This document shows, piece by piece, positions 61,250-64,000 of a stretch of DNA of 64,000 bases. Numbering within the stretch: the stretch's first letter is position 1; each line of letters opens with the position of its first letter. Position numbers and translations under genes: made by a program. Source of the stretch: Flavobacteriales bacterium (GTDB lineage Bacteria; Bacteroidota; Bacteroidia; NS11-12g; UBA9320); contig JACJZT010000005.1 in the NCBI GenBank assembly GCA_020635455.1, forward strand, positions 248,001 through 312,000. Reading direction: 5' to 3'. The notes under the pieces were generated by a model. That model ran no database searches. It was not told where the DNA came from and worked only from the letters and a program-made list of their open reading frames with translations.

Positions 61250-61850
61250 ATTTTTTTTTTAATATACGTTCATAACCGAACCAATTGGTCCGTCTTATTC
61301 CAATAAACAAAAGGGTAAATTCAACACCATAAGCGATCCTAAGATCAGCCTATGAATCAAGCTATTAATGTATCAAGAATGGAATAAATGCAGAATATTG
61401 CTTTAAATGATGATCCTTGACAAAAGGTTTAGATATTTTGTAAAATGAGTTCTTAGCTTAATTTAATTCAAATGTATCTTATTCAATTGTTATTCTTAAT
61501 ACTTTTATAAAATATTTTGACCCTGAATATCAAATAGTTATGGCATTAAATAGAAAACATGTCTTATTTGAAACCTGTTGTGTAACAATGCTTTATAACA
61601 ATGGTTGAATCTAATATCTTCAAAATAAGGAAACAATTCAGGGATACACGACCTAATAAAATACAGGCTTCCCTTATTAATTTGATTAATCCTGTATTTT
61701 TGGCAAGAAAAATTTGTATTAATTAATAGACATTTTTATAAAGATACCTTCGATCAACAATTGATATTAAGTTGATTACCTGTTACTTATGATTTAGTTA
61801 CAACTCCGGACCTCTAATTGAATATTATCTATCAAAGGAGGAAACAAATT
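61250..61850. other. AT-rich divergent intergenic region
   Basis: Six hundred bases separate the kelch gene (-) from the DUF4476 gene (+). A minus-strand TACATTTG at 61469-61476 could be a -7 box for the kelch gene. On the + strand, TACCTTCG at 61745-61752 (inside ATACCTTCGATC, also at 41997-42008) is a possible -7 variant for the DUF4476 gene, giving a leader near 90 nt. No gene, rRNA or repeat recognised. Confidence 0.5.
61834..61842 (+). promoter_or_regulatory. Strong Shine-Dalgarno site deciding the DUF4476 start
   Basis: AAAGGAGGA lies 8 nt before the ATG at 61851, a near-complete anti-SD match. It supports that start over the in-frame ATG at 61818. Such a strong SD is unusual in this window and in Bacteroidota generally. 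Confidence 0.7.
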
Positions 61851-62582
61851 ATGAAAAAGATTACTCAAAAAATCAAAACCGTAGCCTTCATCCTTAGTAT
61901 GGTAATCGCTACAAGTTCGTTCGCACATCCGGGCTCATCTTTCAGCCTGATCTTACCCAATCACACCGAACATGTGGTTTTCATCAACAACAACCGTTAT
62001 ACCAATGTTTACGACCGACTCAATGTTCAACATCTGGATGCAGGCCGGCATCAGTTGAAGGTTGTTGAGATACAAACCAGCCACCGTGGAAGGATCGTAA
62101 GCCGAAGGACCGTTTATGCAGGACAATTGTTCATACCACGGAACTCCAGTATCGTCGCTACCATTGGGCACCATGGAAGACTAATTCTACGTGAAGATTC
62201 CCGAAGTCATAGAAACTATAATAATGGAAGAAGCAGCAGAGGAGGAAGAAAAGGCTTTAGGAACGGTGATTCCAAAGGCGGAAAATACGGAATGGATGCA
62301 TCGGATTTTAATAAACACTTTCAGAGCATCCGTGAAGAAAAATTTGACAATACCCGAATGGCAAAGGCAAAAGATCTCGTATCGGATAACCCTTTAACGT
62401 CTTCACAGATCAAAGAACTTTCAAATCTTTTCACTTTCGAGGCCAGTAAACTCGAATTTGCAAAATTCGCTTACACCAATTGTGATGATCCTGAAAACTA
62501 TCCATCCGTGGCCGAAGGTTTCAAATATGAATCAAGTAAGAAAGAATTAGAGGAATACATAGCCCAAAACAGGGTCGACTAA
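61851..62582 (+). CDS. DUF4476 domain secreted protein
   Basis: A 243-residue secreted protein with signal peptide MKKITQKIKTVAFILSMV... ending SSFAH. Residues about 25-110 hold a small beta domain (FSLILPNHTEHVVFINNNRY, AGRHQLKVVEIQTSHRGRIV), followed by a Gly/Ser/Arg-rich linker (NNGRSSRGGRKGFRNGDSKG). The C-terminal 95 residues are DUF4476 (MDASDFNKHFQSIREEKFDN, LVSDNPLTSSQIKELSNLFT, KLEFAKFAYTNCDDPENYPS). Function unknown. Start chosen by the strong SD site. Confidence 0.9.
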   Translation: MKKITQKIKTVAFILSMVIATSSFAHPGSSFSLILPNHTEHVVFINNNRYTNVYDRLNVQHLDAGRHQLKVVEIQTSHRGRIVSRRTVYAGQLFIPRNSSIVATIGHHGRLILREDSRSHRNYNNGRSSRGGRKGFRNGDSKGGKYGMDASDFNKHFQSIREEKFDNTRMAKAKDLVSDNPLTSSQIKELSNLFTFEASKLEFAKFAYTNCDDPENYPSVAEGFKYESSKKELEEYIAQNRVD

Positions 62583-62621
62583 AAAAGGAAACGAATTGTC
62601 TGCAGGAATTGATTTCCTTTC

Positions 62622-62653
62622 AACTGCCATCGAATTTCGGTGGCAGTTTTTTT
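62622..62653 (+). terminator. Rho-independent terminator after the DUF4476 gene
   Basis: An 11-bp stem with one G-U pair (AACTGCCATCG at 62622-62632 with CGGTGGCAGTT at 62638-62648) and a 5-nt loop is followed by a T-run to 62653. It lies 40 nt after the stop codon and abuts the end of the converging peptidase fragment. Confidence 0.82.
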
Positions 62654-62954
62654 ATAAGCCCAAAACTTTGACTCCCTGTTCGAAAATAATGTCAACCGGT
62701 ATGTTCTTTGCCGACAAACCATCCAGGTCTTTCTGCAGATCCGGGCTGATGTTTCCCATTTTGTCCATGATCTCTTTAAGCCCTTCCTTATCGCCATCTC
62801 CCTGCAATTTTAAGATCAATGCCGATAAACTGTTGGTGGCTTGTTTCATTTTCTGGAAATTTACGCTGTAGGTTCCATTGGCGTTTTTTGTAAATGCCCC
62901 CTGCTCTTCAAAGTAATTAAACCTCATCATATTCGCCTTACCATGCGCACTGCT
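62652..62954 (-). pseudogene. C-terminal part of an M49-type peptidase, cut by the IS
   Basis: The minus-strand frame is open from the IS junction at 62954 to the stop at 62652, 100 residues. It reads AHGKANMMRFNYFEEQGAFT, then LSALILKLQGDGDKEGLKEI and IPVDIIFEQGVKVLGL. These recall the C-terminus of Bacteroidota dipeptidyl-peptidase III-like (family M49) zinc peptidases; identification is from memory of the family and moderate. The catalytic HExxxH part would lie beyond the IS, outside the window. The frame runs smoothly into the IS edge, as expected if the IS interrupted it. Confidence 0.55.
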
Positions 62955-64000
62955 CCTGACTTCCGCAAATTAACACCCAAATTGAAAGAGGCGTTCTATA
63001 TCTTTCTGTTCTTCAGAAAGCATGATTGTTTTTTTGAGCACATCTTTAGTTGTTGGGGTTGTTAGTTCAATCTGGTGAATATTCTGTGCGATTTCAATTA
63101 CCTTTTGTGGACTCAGTGATGATTTGTTTTCTTTGAGGAACCTTTCTAACTCTTTGTATACTTTGTAGGCTGCAAAATTCAGGCAGATATGTGCCTCAAT
63201 TCTTCTTTGCCTTCTGTGGAATACCGGACGAAGTTTTAATTCTGTCTTTGCCACTCTAAATGCCTTCTCAATTTGCCAAAGGTGTTGATAGTTTTCAATT
63301 AGCTGATCTTTGTTGAGTTTAGAGTTGGTCAGATAGCCTTTGAGTCCATCCCATTTCTTATCTTGTGCAATTTGATGTTGGTCAAGTACAAGATTTATCT
63401 GACCCTCCATGCGTAGAAACTTATTGTAGCCTCTTTTATTTATGTGATCTTTGGTTAGGCGACCGGATCTTATTTGTTTACTAAGCCTGTTGATGCCTTT
63501 TTTACGATTGTATTGATCTTTTTCAGCTCTTTTGTCTGAGTAAGTAATTATCAATCTCAAATCTCCTTTATTGATAACAGCACTCTCTCCATTTTTGAGT
63601 TGAAGGGTGAGTATTTTGTCCTTGATGCTCGTGCTTTCATTCTTGATTCGAGCTCCCAGGATAAATTCATAGTTCTGCTCTTGAAGCTGCTCGATATTGG
63701 ATCGTGATAATAAACCGCTGTCTGCTACTATAATTAATTGCTCCAGATTGTATTTCTGTTTAAAACCATCAATGACAGGCATCATCGTGTGACCTTCAAA
63801 CTTATTGCCCTCAAAAATGTCATAGGCAAGCGGATATCCATCTCTGCTCACAAGCAACCCAAGCACAATCTGCGGGTTTTCATGTTTACCCTCCTTGGAA
63901 AACCCGGTTTTACGCAACTCATCCTCTTGGTCAATTTCGAAATAAACTGTAGTAACATCGTAAAAAACAACCTGAATGCCTTTGGGAAACAAACTTAGGG
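62955..64000 (-). mobile_element. IS1634-family insertion sequence, copy 2, truncated by the window
   Basis: The element's right end, with the same terminal inverted repeat CCTGACTTCCGCAA (62955-62968), lies inside the window in reverse orientation; its left end is beyond 64000. The visible 1046 bases match copy 1 closely. By copy 1's length the element should end near 64601. Confidence 0.93.
62970..64000 (-). CDS. IS1634 family transposase, C-terminal part
   Basis: The visible 340-odd residues are the C-terminal two thirds of the transposase of copy 1, including the three catalytic motifs (YDVTTVYFE, VADSGLLSRS, IEKAFRVAKTE). The only protein difference I see is Met for Ile in the LSEEQKDIE-preceding position. 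The gene is cut by the window edge, not broken in itself. Confidence 0.93.
   Translation of the reverse strand, partial: LSLFPKGIQVVFYDVTTVYFEIDQEDELRKTGFSKEGKHENPQIVLGLLVSRDGYPLAYDIFEGNKFEGHTMMPVIDGFKQKYNLEQLIIVADSGLLSRSNIEQLQEQNYEFILGARIKNESTSIKDKILTLQLKNGESAVINKGDLRLIITYSDKRAEKDQYNRKKGINRLSKQIRSGRLTKDHINKRGYNKFLRMEGQINLVLDQHQIAQDKKWDGLKGYLTNSKLNKDQLIENYQHLWQIEKAFRVAKTELKLRPVFHRRQRRIEAHICLNFAAYKVYKELERFLKENKSSLSPQKVIEIAQNIHQIELTTPTTKDVLKKTIMLSEEQKDIERLFQFGC

Noticed and set aside
1..64000. A defence island, prophage or CRISPR-Cas locus
   Set aside because: The Fe-S nuclease fused to a helicase was considered as a Cas4-like part, but its domain order is AddB-like and no cas, restriction or phage gene is nearby.

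Overview
The window comes from a member of the Bacteroidota. Five secreted proteins end in type IX secretion (T9SS) type A sorting domains and one more in a gliding-motility-type C-terminal domain. The best promoters follow the Bacteroidota -33 TTTG / -7 TAnnTTTG pattern, SPII/SPI secreted proteins and DUF families typical of the phylum abound, and strong Shine-Dalgarno sites are nearly absent. No rRNA or tRNA gene was seen, so I do not place it below phylum. Most genes are chromosomal housekeeping and envelope genes; I see no CRISPR array, phage or defence island.

Layout. 1-9 kb: the 3' end of a ComF-family gene, an overlapping operon of an ECF sigma factor, a membrane-anchored beta-barrel protein and a T9SS protein, and a 1389-residue T9SS surface protein. 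9-16 kb: a UvrD-type helicase fused to a RecB-like nuclease, then a nonulosonic (sialic-type) acid operon neuB-neuC-neuA-polysaccharide deacetylase. 16-19.7 kb: a NifU-domain protein and two secreted proteins. 19.8-22 kb: a complete IS1634-family element flanked by perfect 247-bp direct repeats. 22-28 kb: three parvulin-type periplasmic chaperones with a MoxR ATPase, and a small zinc-finger protein. 28-31 kb: split proton-translocating transhydrogenase pntA1-pntA2-pntB. 31-34.5 kb: three secreted alpha/beta hydrolases. 34.7-35.3 kb: a decayed HigBA toxin-antitoxin pair. 35.5-38.4 kb: a LiaF-like, DUF4288, LytS-type kinase, LytTR regulator operon. 38.7-46.7 kb: C1 peptidase and GH3-type enzyme, VOC protein, nadD, gmk, yicC, EamA transporter, antiporter. 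46.7-52 kb: two MscS channels, an APC permease and an outer-membrane protein. 52-54.5 kb: YceI, OB-fold and T9SS proteins and a degenerate sigma/anti-sigma pair. 54.7-58.5 kb: DUF2911, DUF4340, a DjlA-like co-chaperone and a bestrophin. 58.7-64 kb: a seven-repeat kelch T9SS protein, a DUF4476 protein, the tail of an M49-type peptidase, and a second IS1634 copy cutting into it and running off the window.

How it works together. Most of the window serves the cell envelope: surface glycan sugars (neuBCA), outer-membrane protein folding (three parvulins), T9SS surface proteins, envelope stress sensing (LiaF/LytS/LytTR, ECF sigma), osmotic release (MscS) and ion transport. The most informative observations are the 247-bp target duplication made by the IS1634-family element, the second near-identical copy that interrupts a peptidase gene, and two silent remnants that ordinary gene calling would miss: higBA with a homopolymer frameshift plus nonsense codons, and an ECF sigma C-terminus still overlapping its anti-sigma partner. 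I found no system that I would call wholly new.
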